From NCBI GenBank assembly GCA_017745595.1, contig WMBV01000032.1, forward strand, positions 1 through 59,838: a DNA stretch of 59,838 nt, written 5' to 3'. Position 1 is the stretch's first letter. Each line of letters begins with the position of its first letter. Position numbers and translations under genes: made by a program. The notes beneath the pieces are model-generated. The model was given only the letters and a program-made list of their open reading frames with translations, was not told where the DNA came from and searched no databases. This document shows positions 39,565 to 47,661 of the stretch, piece after piece. The stretch comes from Bordetella petrii (GTDB lineage Bacteria > Pseudomonadota > Gammaproteobacteria > Burkholderiales > Burkholderiaceae_B).

Positions 39565-40580
39565 TTGGAGGTTCCCTGGATGTTCTTCAGCACGTCGCCG
39601 TAGCGTGCCTGCTCGGCCTTCAGGTGCTTGGCCAGGCGTTCGGCGGGGCCGCCTACCGGCACGGCGCCCAGTGCGCGGAATTTCTCGATGGTGGCGGGTT
39701 CTTTCTCGAAGGCGTCGATCACGCCGCTGATCTTGTCGACGACGGGTTGCGGGGTACCCGCCGGCGCCACGATGACGAACCACGAGGGCAGCAGATAGCC
39801 CGGCACGGCTTCGCGCACCGGCCGCACGCCGGGCAGCACTTCCAGTTCGTCGTTGCTGGCCACGCCCAGGGCCACCAGCTTGCCGGCGCGGATGTTCGCC
39901 AGGGCGGTGGGCACGTTGTCGCCCGCCAGTTCGATGTGGCCGGCGATCAGGTCGGCCGACGCCTGCGAGGCGCCCTTGTACGGCACGTGGGCGATGTCTA
40001 CGCCCGCCAGCTGCTTGAGCAGTTCCAGCTGGATGTGGCCGGTGCTGCCCACGCCGGGCGAGCCCCAGTTCAGCTGGCCGGGCTTTTCCTTGGCCCGGGC
40101 CAGCAAGTCGGGGATGTTTTTCAGGCCCGTCGCCGGATTGGCCAGGATGACGTTGGGCACATCGGCCACATACGATACGGCCGCGAAGTCTTTGGCTGGA
40201 TCGAACGGCATCTGCGAATACACGTACGGGTTGATGGCCAGCGGGCCGGGCGTGCCCATCAGCAGCGTATAGCCGTCGGGCGCGGCGCGCGCCACTTCGG
40301 CCGCGCCGATGTTGGCGCCCGCGCCGGGCTTGTTCTCGACGATGACGTTCTGCTTCAGGCCCTTGGACAGGCCGTCGGCCACCAGCCGGGCCAGCAGGTC
40401 GGTGGTGCCGCCGGCGGCGAAAGGCACGATCAGCACGATGGGCTTGGTGGGCCAGTTGTCGGCCGCGAAGGCAGGCTGCGCGCCCAGCGCCAGCGCGGCC
40501 ACGGCGGCGGCTGGCCAGGCCAGGAATTTCAGGGCCTGGCGGCGCGCGGTGCCGCGGCCAGAACGGATTTGCTTCTGCAT
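39561..40580 (-). CDS. Bug-family substrate-binding protein
   Basis: A 339-residue periplasmic receptor. The signal region has twin arginines (SGRGTARRQALKFLAW) and a cleavage site at PAFA-AD, so export may be by Tat. The mature part starts NWPTKPIVLIVPFAAGGTTD with the Bug loop VENKPGAGANIGAAEVARA and the VPYKGASQASADLIAGHIEL segment. I used the ATG at 40580 (MQKQIRSGRG) because the longer frame reads antisense into unrelated sequence. It is coupled to the M81 peptidase gene and is 67 bases after the nitrilase gene. Confidence 0.9.
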   Translation of the reverse strand: MQKQIRSGRGTARRQALKFLAWPAAAVAALALGAQPAFAADNWPTKPIVLIVPFAAGGTTDLLARLVADGLSKGLKQNVIVENKPGAGANIGAAEVARAAPDGYTLLMGTPGPLAINPYVYSQMPFDPAKDFAAVSYVADVPNVILANPATGLKNIPDLLARAKEKPGQLNWGSPGVGSTGHIQLELLKQLAGVDIAHVPYKGASQASADLIAGHIELAGDNVPTALANIRAGKLVALGVASNDELEVLPGVRPVREAVPGYLLPSWFVIVAPAGTPQPVVDKISGVIDAFEKEPATIEKFRALGAVPVGGPAERLAKHLKAEQARYGDVLKNIQGTSK

Positions 40581-40647
40581 GGTGGTCAACCCCTTGTCTA
40601 TGAATGTCGCTTGAAAAAGGCGTCGGAAAACGCCTGGATGTCTGTTG

Positions 40648-41466
40648 TTATAGGTCCGCATCCGCTTCCCGCACCAGCGCGCCGTAAAGATCGGGCCGCC
40701 GGTCGCGCCGCGACGGATAGGCGATGCGGGCCTGCTCGACCTGGGCCCGGTCGATATCGGCCACCAGCAAGGCATCTTCGGTGGTGCCGGCGCTTTGCAG
40801 TACCGTGCCGTCGGGCGCCGCGATCAGGCTGCCGCCGCCCATGTGCCAGTCGCCTTCGCGCCCGACCTTGTTGGCGGCAGCCAGGAAGCAGCCGTTTTCG
40901 AAGGCGCGGGTGCGCAGTACTTCCTGGAACATGTGCGTGCGCGACGTGGCGTACGGGGCGATCAGCAGTTCGGCGCCATTGGCCGCCAGGCAGCGGGCGG
41001 TTTCGGGAAAGCCCATGTCATAGCAGATACCGATGCCCACGCGCCAGCCGCCCAGGCGGTAAGTGTCGAAGCGCGTGCCATAGCGGAAGTAGATTTTTTC
41101 CAGGCTGTGGACGGCGGCGGGATGGACCTTGCGGTACTTGAAGATGATTTCGCCGGCGGGGTCGATGTGCATGGCGGTATCGAAGTACAGCCCCGCCTCG
41201 ACCTGTTCGTAAAGCGTGGCCACGACCGCGATGCCGTGCCGCTGCGCGGCCTCGCGCATGGCGGTAATGCTGGGGCCGTCATCGCGTTCGGCCAGCGCGT
41301 GGTATTTGGAATCTTGGTACTGGGCGAAGAATATCGTATTGAAGAATTCCGGTAGTACCACCAGTTCGGCGCCCTGGCCGGCGGCCTGCGCGACATAGGC
41401 GCTAGCCCTGGCCAGGTTTTCCTGCAGGTTTTCGGTGCTGCGCATCTGCACGCATGCGATTTTCAT
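40648..41466 (-). CDS. Carbon-nitrogen hydrolase (nitrilase superfamily)
   Basis: A 272-residue amidase of the nitrilase superfamily. The Glu-Lys-Cys triad is visible: Glu in LVVLPEFFNTIFF, Lys in IIFKYRKVHPAA and Cys in VGIGICYDMGFPETAR. It resembles the N-carbamoylputrescine amidase-like branch, but the substrate is unknown. Two ATGs lie 6 bases apart; the second (41466, MKIACVQMRS) has correct spacing (7) to AGGAG. A perfect 15-bp hairpin and a repeated CATATGATC motif lie in its upstream region, shared with a divergent aminotransferase gene. Confidence 0.88.
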   Translation of the reverse strand: MKIACVQMRSTENLQENLARASAYVAQAAGQGAELVVLPEFFNTIFFAQYQDSKYHALAERDDGPSITAMREAAQRHGIAVVATLYEQVEAGLYFDTAMHIDPAGEIIFKYRKVHPAAVHSLEKIYFRYGTRFDTYRLGGWRVGIGICYDMGFPETARCLAANGAELLIAPYATSRTHMFQEVLRTRAFENGCFLAAANKVGREGDWHMGGGSLIAAPDGTVLQSAGTTEDALLVADIDRAQVEQARIAYPSRRDRRPDLYGALVREADADL

Positions 41467-41492
41467 GGCCATGCTCCTGTAGCGGGTCCGCG

Positions 41493-41528
41493 CACTGGCC
41501 GGCCGCGACGGGGCGCGGCCGGCCAGTG
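41493..41528 (-). promoter_or_regulatory. Perfect 15-bp hairpin in the nitrilase 5' leader
   Basis: CACTGGCCGGCCGCG (41493-41507) and its exact complement CGCGGCCGGCCAGTG (41514-41528) are separated by ACGGGG. The stem is almost all G-C. It lies 27 bases before the nitrilase ATG and 85 before the aminotransferase ATG. It could block RNA polymerase or serve as a structured leader or a protein-binding site. No T run follows on either strand. Confidence 0.75.
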
Positions 41529-41530
41529 AA

Positions 41531-41568
41531 CATATGATCTATTTTCTGATAGTATGAATCATATGATC
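41531..41568. promoter_or_regulatory. CATATGATC direct repeats in the nitrilase/aminotransferase divergent region
   Basis: CATATGATC occurs at 41531-41539 and 41560-41568, 29 bases apart (about three helical turns). Between them TATGA-A-TCATA (41553-41563) is palindromic. The block is AT-rich against a GC-rich background and sits at the likely promoters of both divergent units. The nearby RpiR-type regulator is a plausible ligand. Confidence 0.6.
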
Positions 41569-41612
41569 CACTTTTCGGACGTTCGAGTCAACCGGTCCGG
41601 CCACCTCTCACC

Positions 41613-42953
41613 ATGACGCATATCTTTCACCGCACCCCCCGCAAACCCCCGGCCACCGCCCTGCGGGGCGAGGGCAGCTTCCTGGTCGACCCGGCCGGCC
41701 GGCGCTATTACGACGGCTCGGGCGGGGCGGCGGTGTCGTGCCTGGGGCACGGCCATCCCGAAGTGATCGAGGCGGTGGTCGATCAGATCCGCCAGCTGGA
41801 ATACGCGCATACCAGCTTTTTTACCTCCGAGCCCGCCGAGCAGCTGGCCGAGGTGCTGGCGCGGCGCTCGCCCGCCGGCCTTGAGCACGTCTACTTCCTG
41901 TCCAGCGGGTCCGAGGCCGTGGAAACCGCGTTGAAGATGGCGCGGCAATACCATGTCGAGCGCGGCGAACCGGGCCGGCGCCACAACATCGCCCGCATGC
42001 AGAGCTATCACGGCAATACGCTGGGGGCGCTGGCCATCGGCGGCCACCGCGGACGGCGCGCGCTGTACCAGCCCCTGCTGCCCGACAGCCACCATGTCGC
42101 GCCTTGCTTTGCGCGCCACTATCGGCACCCCGGCGAGTCCGACGAGGCCTATGGCACGCGGCTGGCCGACGAACTGGAACAGAAGATCCTGGCGCTGGGG
42201 CCGCACACCGTCAGTGCTTTCATCGCGGAAACCGTGGTGGGGGCCACGGCCGGCGCGGTATGCGCGGTGCCTGGGTATTTCCGCAAGATCCGCGCCGTGT
42301 GCGACCGCTACGGCGTGCTGCTGATCCTGGACGAAGTCATGTCGGGGCTGGGCCGCACCGGGGTCTATCATGCGTTCGAGCGCGAAGAGGTGGTACCCGA
42401 CCTGCTATGCCTGGCCAAGGGACTGGGCGGAGGCTATCAGCCCATCGCGGCCGTGATGGCGCACGACCGGCTGGTCGACACCATCGTCGCGGGGTCGGGC
42501 GCCTTCCAGCACGGCCATACGTATGTGGGGCACCCGGTGGCGTGTGCCGCCGCGTTGGCCGTGCAGCGCATCGTGGCGCGCGATGGGCTGGTGCGGCAGT
42601 CGGACCAGCTGGGCGCTTATTTGCAGGCCCAATTGCGCGCGCGCTTCGCCGACCATCCCCACGTGGGCGACATCCGCGGGCGCGGCCTGTTCCAGGCCGT
42701 CGAGCTGGTGGCCCGGCGCGAGCCCGACACGCCGTTCGATGCCGCGCTGCAATTGCACGCGCGCATCAAGCAAGAGGCCTTGGCGCGGGGGCTGTTGTGC
42801 TATCCCGGCGGCGGCACGATAGACGGCGAACGCGGCGACCACGTGCTGCTGGCGCCGCCCTACGTGACCAACAGGGCCGAACTGGACGCCGCGGTCGAAC
42901 TGCTGGGCGTATCGATCGACGCCGCGATCGCCGCCACGGCAACCGTAAAATAG
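41613..42953 (+). CDS. Class III PLP-dependent aminotransferase
   Basis: A 446-residue aminotransferase of the class III fold (omega-amino-acid/diamine type). The PLP lysine is in LLCLAKGLGGGYQPIAAV, the cofactor Asp in LLILDEVMSGLGRTG, and the phosphate-binding part in YFLSSGSEAVETALKMARQY. The pattern resembles transaminases for beta-alanine, GABA or similar omega-amines, but substrate cannot be read from it. It is divergent from the nitrilase-Bug-M81 operon and 27 bases before an RpiR regulator gene, suggesting one pathway handling an amide or amine. Confidence 0.9.
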   Translation: MTHIFHRTPRKPPATALRGEGSFLVDPAGRRYYDGSGGAAVSCLGHGHPEVIEAVVDQIRQLEYAHTSFFTSEPAEQLAEVLARRSPAGLEHVYFLSSGSEAVETALKMARQYHVERGEPGRRHNIARMQSYHGNTLGALAIGGHRGRRALYQPLLPDSHHVAPCFARHYRHPGESDEAYGTRLADELEQKILALGPHTVSAFIAETVVGATAGAVCAVPGYFRKIRAVCDRYGVLLILDEVMSGLGRTGVYHAFEREEVVPDLLCLAKGLGGGYQPIAAVMAHDRLVDTIVAGSGAFQHGHTYVGHPVACAAALAVQRIVARDGLVRQSDQLGAYLQAQLRARFADHPHVGDIRGRGLFQAVELVARREPDTPFDAALQLHARIKQEALARGLLCYPGGGTIDGERGDHVLLAPPYVTNRAELDAAVELLGVSIDAAIAATATVK

Positions 42954-42980
42954 GTGCCCGGCATCAATACAGGAACATCG

Positions 42981-43856
42981 ATGAACAAGAGCGCGGTCGA
43001 TAAACTCATCGAAGAACAATATCCCGCGTTGCCGCCCACTCTGCAGCGCGCCGCCCGCTACGCCATCGACAATCCCCAGGCCATCGCGCTGCATTCCATG
43101 CGCGCGGTGGCCGCCGAGGCCGGCCTGCAATCCAGCGCCATGCACCGCCTGGCGCGGCACCTGGGGTTCGATGGCTACGAAGCGCTGCGCACGGTGTACC
43201 GCGACTGGCTGGCCAAGGGGGCTGGCTCGTTCGCGCAGCGCGCCACCGCGCTGCAGCAGCGCGGCGCCCGCGACAAAACCGAAAGCCTGGTGCGCGAACT
43301 GGTGCATGCCGACAGCGGCAATCTGCAATCGGTGCTGGAGCCGGCCGGACTGGACGCCATCCGGGCGGCGGCCGACGTTCTGGCCGGGGCGCGGCACATC
43401 TATGTGGCGGGCTTGCGCAGCCTGTTTCCGGCCGCGTTCTATTTCAACTATGCCTGCGGCATGTTCAAGCACAACACGACGCTGTTGTCCGGCATCGCGG
43501 GCACGTTCGCCGACGACCTGCGCCGCGCCGGCCCCGACGATGCGCTGCTGGTGTTCAGCTACGAGCCCTATGCGCGCGACGCGGTGTCGGCGGTGCGGTT
43601 CGCGCGCGGACGCGGCTTGCGCGTGGTCAGCGTCACCGACAGCGTCGTGTCGCCGATCGCGGCCCGGGCCGCCGCGCTGATCGTGGTGGCCAACGCGACG
43701 CCGTCGTTGTTCCCGTCGGTGGTGCCCGCGCTGTCGGTGGCGCAAACGCTGGTCGCCCTGCTGGTCGCCCGGGGCGGGCGCGCCAGCTTGCAGGAAATCG
43801 AAGAAAGCGAAGCCCAGCTGGGCAAATTCGCCGTGTACCTGAAAGACCAGGCCTAA
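42981..43856 (+). CDS. MurR/RpiR family transcriptional regulator
   Basis: A 291-residue regulator. Residues 1-80 form an RpiR-type helix-turn-helix (HSMRAVAAEAGLQSSAMHRL then ARHLGFDGYEAL). Residues ~125-260 are a SIS domain (ADVLAGARHIYVAGLRSLFPAAF, then RAGPDDALLVFSYEPYARDA), which normally binds a phosphosugar or other small effector. The ATG at 42981 follows CAGGAAC; the GTG at 42954 is an alternative. It likely controls the adjacent aminotransferase and the divergent nitrilase operon. Confidence 0.9.
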   Translation: MNKSAVDKLIEEQYPALPPTLQRAARYAIDNPQAIALHSMRAVAAEAGLQSSAMHRLARHLGFDGYEALRTVYRDWLAKGAGSFAQRATALQQRGARDKTESLVRELVHADSGNLQSVLEPAGLDAIRAAADVLAGARHIYVAGLRSLFPAAFYFNYACGMFKHNTTLLSGIAGTFADDLRRAGPDDALLVFSYEPYARDAVSAVRFARGRGLRVVSVTDSVVSPIAARAAALIVVANATPSLFPSVVPALSVAQTLVALLVARGGRASLQEIEESEAQLGKFAVYLKDQA

Positions 43857-43862
43857 GCGCTC

Positions 43863-43880
43863 GCGGGCCGGTGCCCGCTT
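43863..43880 (+). terminator. Weak terminator-like hairpin after the RpiR gene
   Basis: GCGGGC / GCCCGC 6-bp stem with a CGGT loop, followed by only TT. It starts 6 bases after the stop codon. Confidence 0.35.
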
Positions 43881-43995
43881 GCCCTTCGGCCGCCGTCAGG
43901 CTGTACCTTCCATGAAGAAGCGTCGTGCTGCATGAAGGCGGCATGCCTGGCTATTGATCCTGTCAATATCGCCATTATCAAACGGTATTAGTCAA

Positions 43996-44032
43996 CGTCG
44001 TCGCACGCTCCGTATAGTTGCCTGCGACGACG
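43996..44032. promoter_or_regulatory. 10-bp inverted repeat over a possible promoter upstream of the Bug/amidase operon
   Basis: CGTCGTCGCA (43996-44005) and TGCGACGACG (44023-44032) are exact complements with a 17-base centre that contains TATAGT (44013-44018), a -10-like hexamer. The site lies 74-110 bases before the Bug ATG, placed as an operator or a leader hairpin. Confidence 0.5.
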
Positions 44033-44105
44033 GCGCTTGCCATACAAACAAGAATCCCGCCGCCTTTCCGTGTTTCAGCCTCCTTCAAGAAGGTGAGGGC
44101 AATCC

Positions 44106-45077
44106 ATGAAAAATCTTCTGAGTTCCTTGCTGGCTGGTCTGCTGTGCGGCGTTTCCTGCGTCGCCCAAGCGGCATGGCCGGAAAAACCCATCTCACTCGT
44201 GGTGCCCTTTCCGCCCGGCGGGGCCACCGACCTTGTCGGCCGCCTGATCGGCAAGGAACTCAGCGAGCGCCTGAAGGTGAGCGTGGTCATTGAGAATCGC
44301 GCCGGGGCCGCCGGCAATGTGGGGTCCCGCTATGTGGCCAGGTCCAACGCCGACGGCTATACGCTCCTGATCGGCACAACCGCCCAGACCATCGGCGCGG
44401 CGGTCTATAAAGAGCCCGGCTACGACATCGTGAACGACTTCGAGGCCATCAGCACCATTAACGAGGGGCCGCTCATATTGATCAGCCGCCCCGGCCTGGG
44501 GGCGTCCAACGTAGAGGAATTGATCCGGGTGGCCAAGAGCCGGCCGCAGGAATTGACGTACGCAAGCCCGGGCTACGGCACTTCATCGCACATGGCCATG
44601 GAGGTATTCAGCCTGGCGACGGGCCTGAAGATGGTTCATGTTCCCTTTCAGGGCGCCGGGCCGGCGATGAATGCTCTTATTGGCGAGCAGGTCGATATTG
44701 CCTTCGATGAAATGTCCAGTGGCCGGCAGCATGTAGAAGCGCAACGAGTCCAGGGGATTGGCATTGCAACTCGCGAGCGCTCGCCATTGGCCCCCGACTG
44801 GGTCACTTTGGCAGAGCAAAGTCCGCAAATGCTGTCCGGATTTCATGAAACCGCCTGGACCGTGCTGTTGGCTCCCAAGGGCACCCCGCGTGCGATCGTC
44901 GACACCTTGAACGCGGAAATGAAGGCCATCCTCGAAAGCGAGCAGATCCGTGCAAGGTTTACGGGACTCGGCAACTTGACCCTGTGGCGAAGCGCCGAGG
45001 ACACCCAGGCGTTCATTGCGCAAGATGTCGAAAAGTGGAAGCGCGTCGTGCACGACGCCGATATCGAGCAATTGTGA
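44106..45077 (+). CDS. Bug-family substrate-binding protein
   Basis: A 323-residue periplasmic receptor with a Sec signal peptide (MKNLLSSLLAGLLCGVSCVA, cleavage about AQAAW). Mature motifs: EKPISLVVPFPPGGATDLVG, VIENRAGAAGNVGSRYVARS and the VPFQGAGPAMNALIGEQVDI segment, all of the Bug/TctC family. It is followed 8 bases later by a small GatC-like gene and then an amidase, so the imported ligand is probably the amidase substrate. By eye, base use in this operon is less GC-biased than in the core genes. Confidence 0.9.
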   Translation: MKNLLSSLLAGLLCGVSCVAQAAWPEKPISLVVPFPPGGATDLVGRLIGKELSERLKVSVVIENRAGAAGNVGSRYVARSNADGYTLLIGTTAQTIGAAVYKEPGYDIVNDFEAISTINEGPLILISRPGLGASNVEELIRVAKSRPQELTYASPGYGTSSHMAMEVFSLATGLKMVHVPFQGAGPAMNALIGEQVDIAFDEMSSGRQHVEAQRVQGIGIATRERSPLAPDWVTLAEQSPQMLSGFHETAWTVLLAPKGTPRAIVDTLNAEMKAILESEQIRARFTGLGNLTLWRSAEDTQAFIAQDVEKWKRVVHDADIEQL

Positions 45078-45085
45078 GGCTCTCC

Positions 45086-45298
45086 ATGTCCGTGGCATCC
45101 GTTTCCGCTGGCAGCGACATGCAGGAGTTGCTCGAGATACTCTCCCGGAACCGGATCAGGGTTCCCGATGACCGGCTTGACCTGATCTTGGCAGAGTACC
45201 GTCTATTGCGCGACCAAATGAACTTGCTGGAACGGCAGCTCGATTCGGGCGCACGTGCTCACATCATGACGGCCATGGCGCCGGCGGAGCGGCCATGA
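45086..45298 (+). CDS. Small GatC/AtzG-like protein preceding an amidase
   Basis: A 70-residue protein starting MSVASVSAGSDMQELLEILS. The rest, VPDDRLDLILAEYRLLRDQM and following, is predicted as two helices of the size and pattern of GatC and AtzG (DUF4089), small partners that wrap amidase-signature enzymes. It ends in an ATGA overlap with the amidase start, the tight coupling expected for subunits of one complex. No confident family match can be made by eye; the partner role is inferred from size, helix pattern and position. Confidence 0.6.
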   Translation: MSVASVSAGSDMQELLEILSRNRIRVPDDRLDLILAEYRLLRDQMNLLERQLDSGARAHIMTAMAPAERP

Positions 45299-46683
45299 GC
45301 ACCGATACCTCCATCCGCCGGCAAGCCGAGCACCTGAGTAGCGGGCTCGACACATCGGCGGCATTGACCCAAGCGCTGCTGGACCGCATCGCAGCCACCA
45401 ATGCGCGCACTTGCGCCTTCATACGCGTGGATTCGGCCGGCGCGCTGGCGGCCGCCCGCCAGGCCGATGCCGAGCTCGCCAACGGCCGAGTCCGTTCGCC
45501 GTTGCACGGCATTCCGGTAGCGGTCAAAGACATATACGATGTCGCTGGCCAGCCCACGACCTGTCATTCCAAACTGCGCCTCGACCACGTTGCCGAAGAC
45601 GATTCGGGTCCGGTGCAACGGCTGCGCGACGCGGGCGCCGTCTTGCTTGGAAAGCTCGCCACCCACGAATTTGCATTGGGCGGGCCGAGCTTTGACCTGC
45701 CTTTTCCGCCGGCGCGCAACCCCTGGGACCTGGACCGCATTCCCGGGGGATCATCGTCCGGTTCGGGGGCCGCGATCGCGGCCGGCTATACCCGGATTGC
45801 GCTGGGAAGCTGCACCGGGGGGTCGATCGGGGTTCCCGCTGCCTGGTGCGGCGCCGTCGGCTTGAAACCCACTTATGGCCGCGTCTCTAAATATGGCGTG
45901 TTCCCGCTGTCCTGGACGCTTGATCATTGCGGCCCCCTCACGCGCAGCGTCGAGGATGCCGCCCTGACGCTGCAAGTGCTGGCAGGCCATGATGCGCGCG
46001 ACCCCTCTAGCGCGGCCGTGCCGGTAGCCGACTACACGGCAGACCTGGAGCGGGGAGTCGGGAATCTTCGAGTCGGCGTGCCCAGGCATACTTTTCAGAA
46101 TTCCCCCCTTGCCTCTGCCGCTTTTCTCGAAGCCATGTCCAATACGGAAGCCCAGCTCGAAGAGGCCGGCGCCGTATTGAGCGAGGTCACTTTGCCGGAT
46201 CCCGACGTATTTCTGGCCTGCGGGCGCGTGATCAACAGTGCCGAAATCTTTTCTGTGCATCGGGACTGGGTTCGCGAGCGTCCGCAGGACTACGGTGAAC
46301 TCACCTTGCCTCGCTTCCTGCTCGGGGCGGCAATCGGTTCCGAAGATTACTTGACTGCCATGCGAGTGAGGCGGCAGTTGGCCGCCGACGTGAACGGCGT
46401 CTTGGAACACGTCGACGTGCTGCTTACCGCCGTGACGCTCGATGTGGCGCCGCCCTTCGAGCCGACGCCGCATTTTCGGTTCTGGCCCGTGCAAACCTAT
46501 GTCTTCAATGTGACCGGGCATCCGACGGTCACCGTGCCTGTCGGGTTGTCTGCGCAAGGATTGCCTTTGGCGGTGCAGGTGGTCGGCCGCTATTTTGACG
46601 AGGCGACGGTGCTGCGGGTGGCGCGTGCCATCGAGCGTCTGAGCGGCTGGGAGCGGCAGGCCTTACCGGACTTGCAGGGTTGA
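45295..46683 (+). CDS. Amidase-signature family hydrolase
   Basis: A 462-residue amidase with the Ser-cisSer-Lys triad: Lys78 in IPVAVKDIYDVAG, the cis-Ser within GGSSSGSGAAIAAG (151-164), and the nucleophile Ser177 in GSCTGGSIGVPAAWCG. In the last motif the family's usual G-T-D-T-G-G-S-I-R is changed at two places (D to C, R to G). KPTYGRVSKYGVFPLSWTLD is typical of GatA/AtzE-like members. Coupled to the small upstream protein and a Bug receptor. Its last 21 bases overlap the convergent LysR gene. Substrate unknown. Confidence 0.92.
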   Translation: MSTDTSIRRQAEHLSSGLDTSAALTQALLDRIAATNARTCAFIRVDSAGALAAARQADAELANGRVRSPLHGIPVAVKDIYDVAGQPTTCHSKLRLDHVAEDDSGPVQRLRDAGAVLLGKLATHEFALGGPSFDLPFPPARNPWDLDRIPGGSSSGSGAAIAAGYTRIALGSCTGGSIGVPAAWCGAVGLKPTYGRVSKYGVFPLSWTLDHCGPLTRSVEDAALTLQVLAGHDARDPSSAAVPVADYTADLERGVGNLRVGVPRHTFQNSPLASAAFLEAMSNTEAQLEEAGAVLSEVTLPDPDVFLACGRVINSAEIFSVHRDWVRERPQDYGELTLPRFLLGAAIGSEDYLTAMRVRRQLAADVNGVLEHVDVLLTAVTLDVAPPFEPTPHFRFWPVQTYVFNVTGHPTVTVPVGLSAQGLPLAVQVVGRYFDEATVLRVARAIERLSGWERQALPDLQG

Positions 46684-47568
46684 CGTCTTCCAGTCCATGG
46701 CGGCGGTATAAAACAACTCGCAAGCCGGGCTGGAAGACGTGGCCGGCATGATCAAGCCCAAGCTTGTTTTGGGCGCATGGTCGCCCGCGAGCGGCCGCAG
46801 GACCAGGGAGTCGGGCAGCCGGGAAGCCAGGGAATTGGGCACGATGCCCAGGCCCAGCCCGGCGTCCACGAGACCCACGACCGACTGGACCTGCACCGCT
46901 TTGTGAGTCACGTTGGGCATGTGGCCTTCAGCCTGGAAGAGGCCCTCGATGATGTGGGAAAGGCCGCCATGCACTTCGCCCGTATATTGAATGAAGGGAT
47001 ATCCCGCGACCTCGCACAGGGTTACCTGCTGCCGCGACGCCAGGGGATGATTGCGGGGCATGACCACCTCTAGCCAATCGTCCTGCAAATGAGCGATGCT
47101 CAGGTCGGGGTGGTCGCCGATGGGCAGCCGGACCACGCCGATATCGACGTCTCCGCTCTTGACGTGTTCCACTATCGCGGAATTCGTGTATTCCAGCGGC
47201 TCAAGGCGGATTTGAGGGTGTCGCAGGCAAAACCAGGCTAATAGCCTGGGCAATATGGTGCTCATCGCCGAGCCGATGAACCCCAATTTGAGCGTACCCG
47301 CCTGGCCGGTGGCCACCAGCCGGGCCTTGTCGCGAGCCTGGTGAGCATGCATGAGGGCTCGCCGGGCATCTTCCAGCGCCGCCGAGCCCGCCATGGTAAG
47401 CCGCATGCCGCGCGGCGTGCGCTCGAATAATTGGCAGCCCCATTCTTCTTCGAGTTTTCGGAGCGACACCGACAGCGCTGGCTGCCCTAGAAAGAGCTTC
47501 TGGGCGGCCAGGCTGATGTTGAGGGTTTCACTGAGAACAACGAACTGGCGCAGCTGTTTCAGGTCCAT
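46663..47568 (-). CDS. LysR-family transcriptional regulator
   Basis: A 301-residue LysR-type regulator. The winged helix-turn-helix is at residues ~3-60 (LKQLRQFVVLSETLNISLAA followed by FLGQPALSVSLRKLEEEWG). The C-terminal effector domain has GTLKLGFIGSAMSTILPRLL. The ATG at 47568 (MDLKQLRQF) gives the usual N-terminus; a GTG 18 bases upstream is possible. Convergent with, and overlapping, the amidase gene by 21 bases, it may control the Bug/amidase operon from a distance. Confidence 0.93.
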   Translation of the reverse strand: MDLKQLRQFVVLSETLNISLAAQKLFLGQPALSVSLRKLEEEWGCQLFERTPRGMRLTMAGSAALEDARRALMHAHQARDKARLVATGQAGTLKLGFIGSAMSTILPRLLAWFCLRHPQIRLEPLEYTNSAIVEHVKSGDVDIGVVRLPIGDHPDLSIAHLQDDWLEVVMPRNHPLASRQQVTLCEVAGYPFIQYTGEVHGGLSHIIEGLFQAEGHMPNVTHKAVQVQSVVGLVDAGLGLGIVPNSLASRLPDSLVLRPLAGDHAPKTSLGLIMPATSSSPACELFYTAAMDWKTSTLQVR

Positions 47569-47661
47569 CTGGATGGGCGGAAGCACGCAGAGACTGCCAT
47601 GCTATCCGGATTTCGATGGATCGTACAGCTGCAGTCCATACCGCCTTATCGCACGTCGTGC

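Noticed and set aside
45295-46683. Amidase considered as GatA of the tRNA amidotransferase
   Set aside because: No gatB nearby, an adjacent Bug receptor and altered nucleophile motif point to a catabolic amidase; the small partner is only GatC-like.
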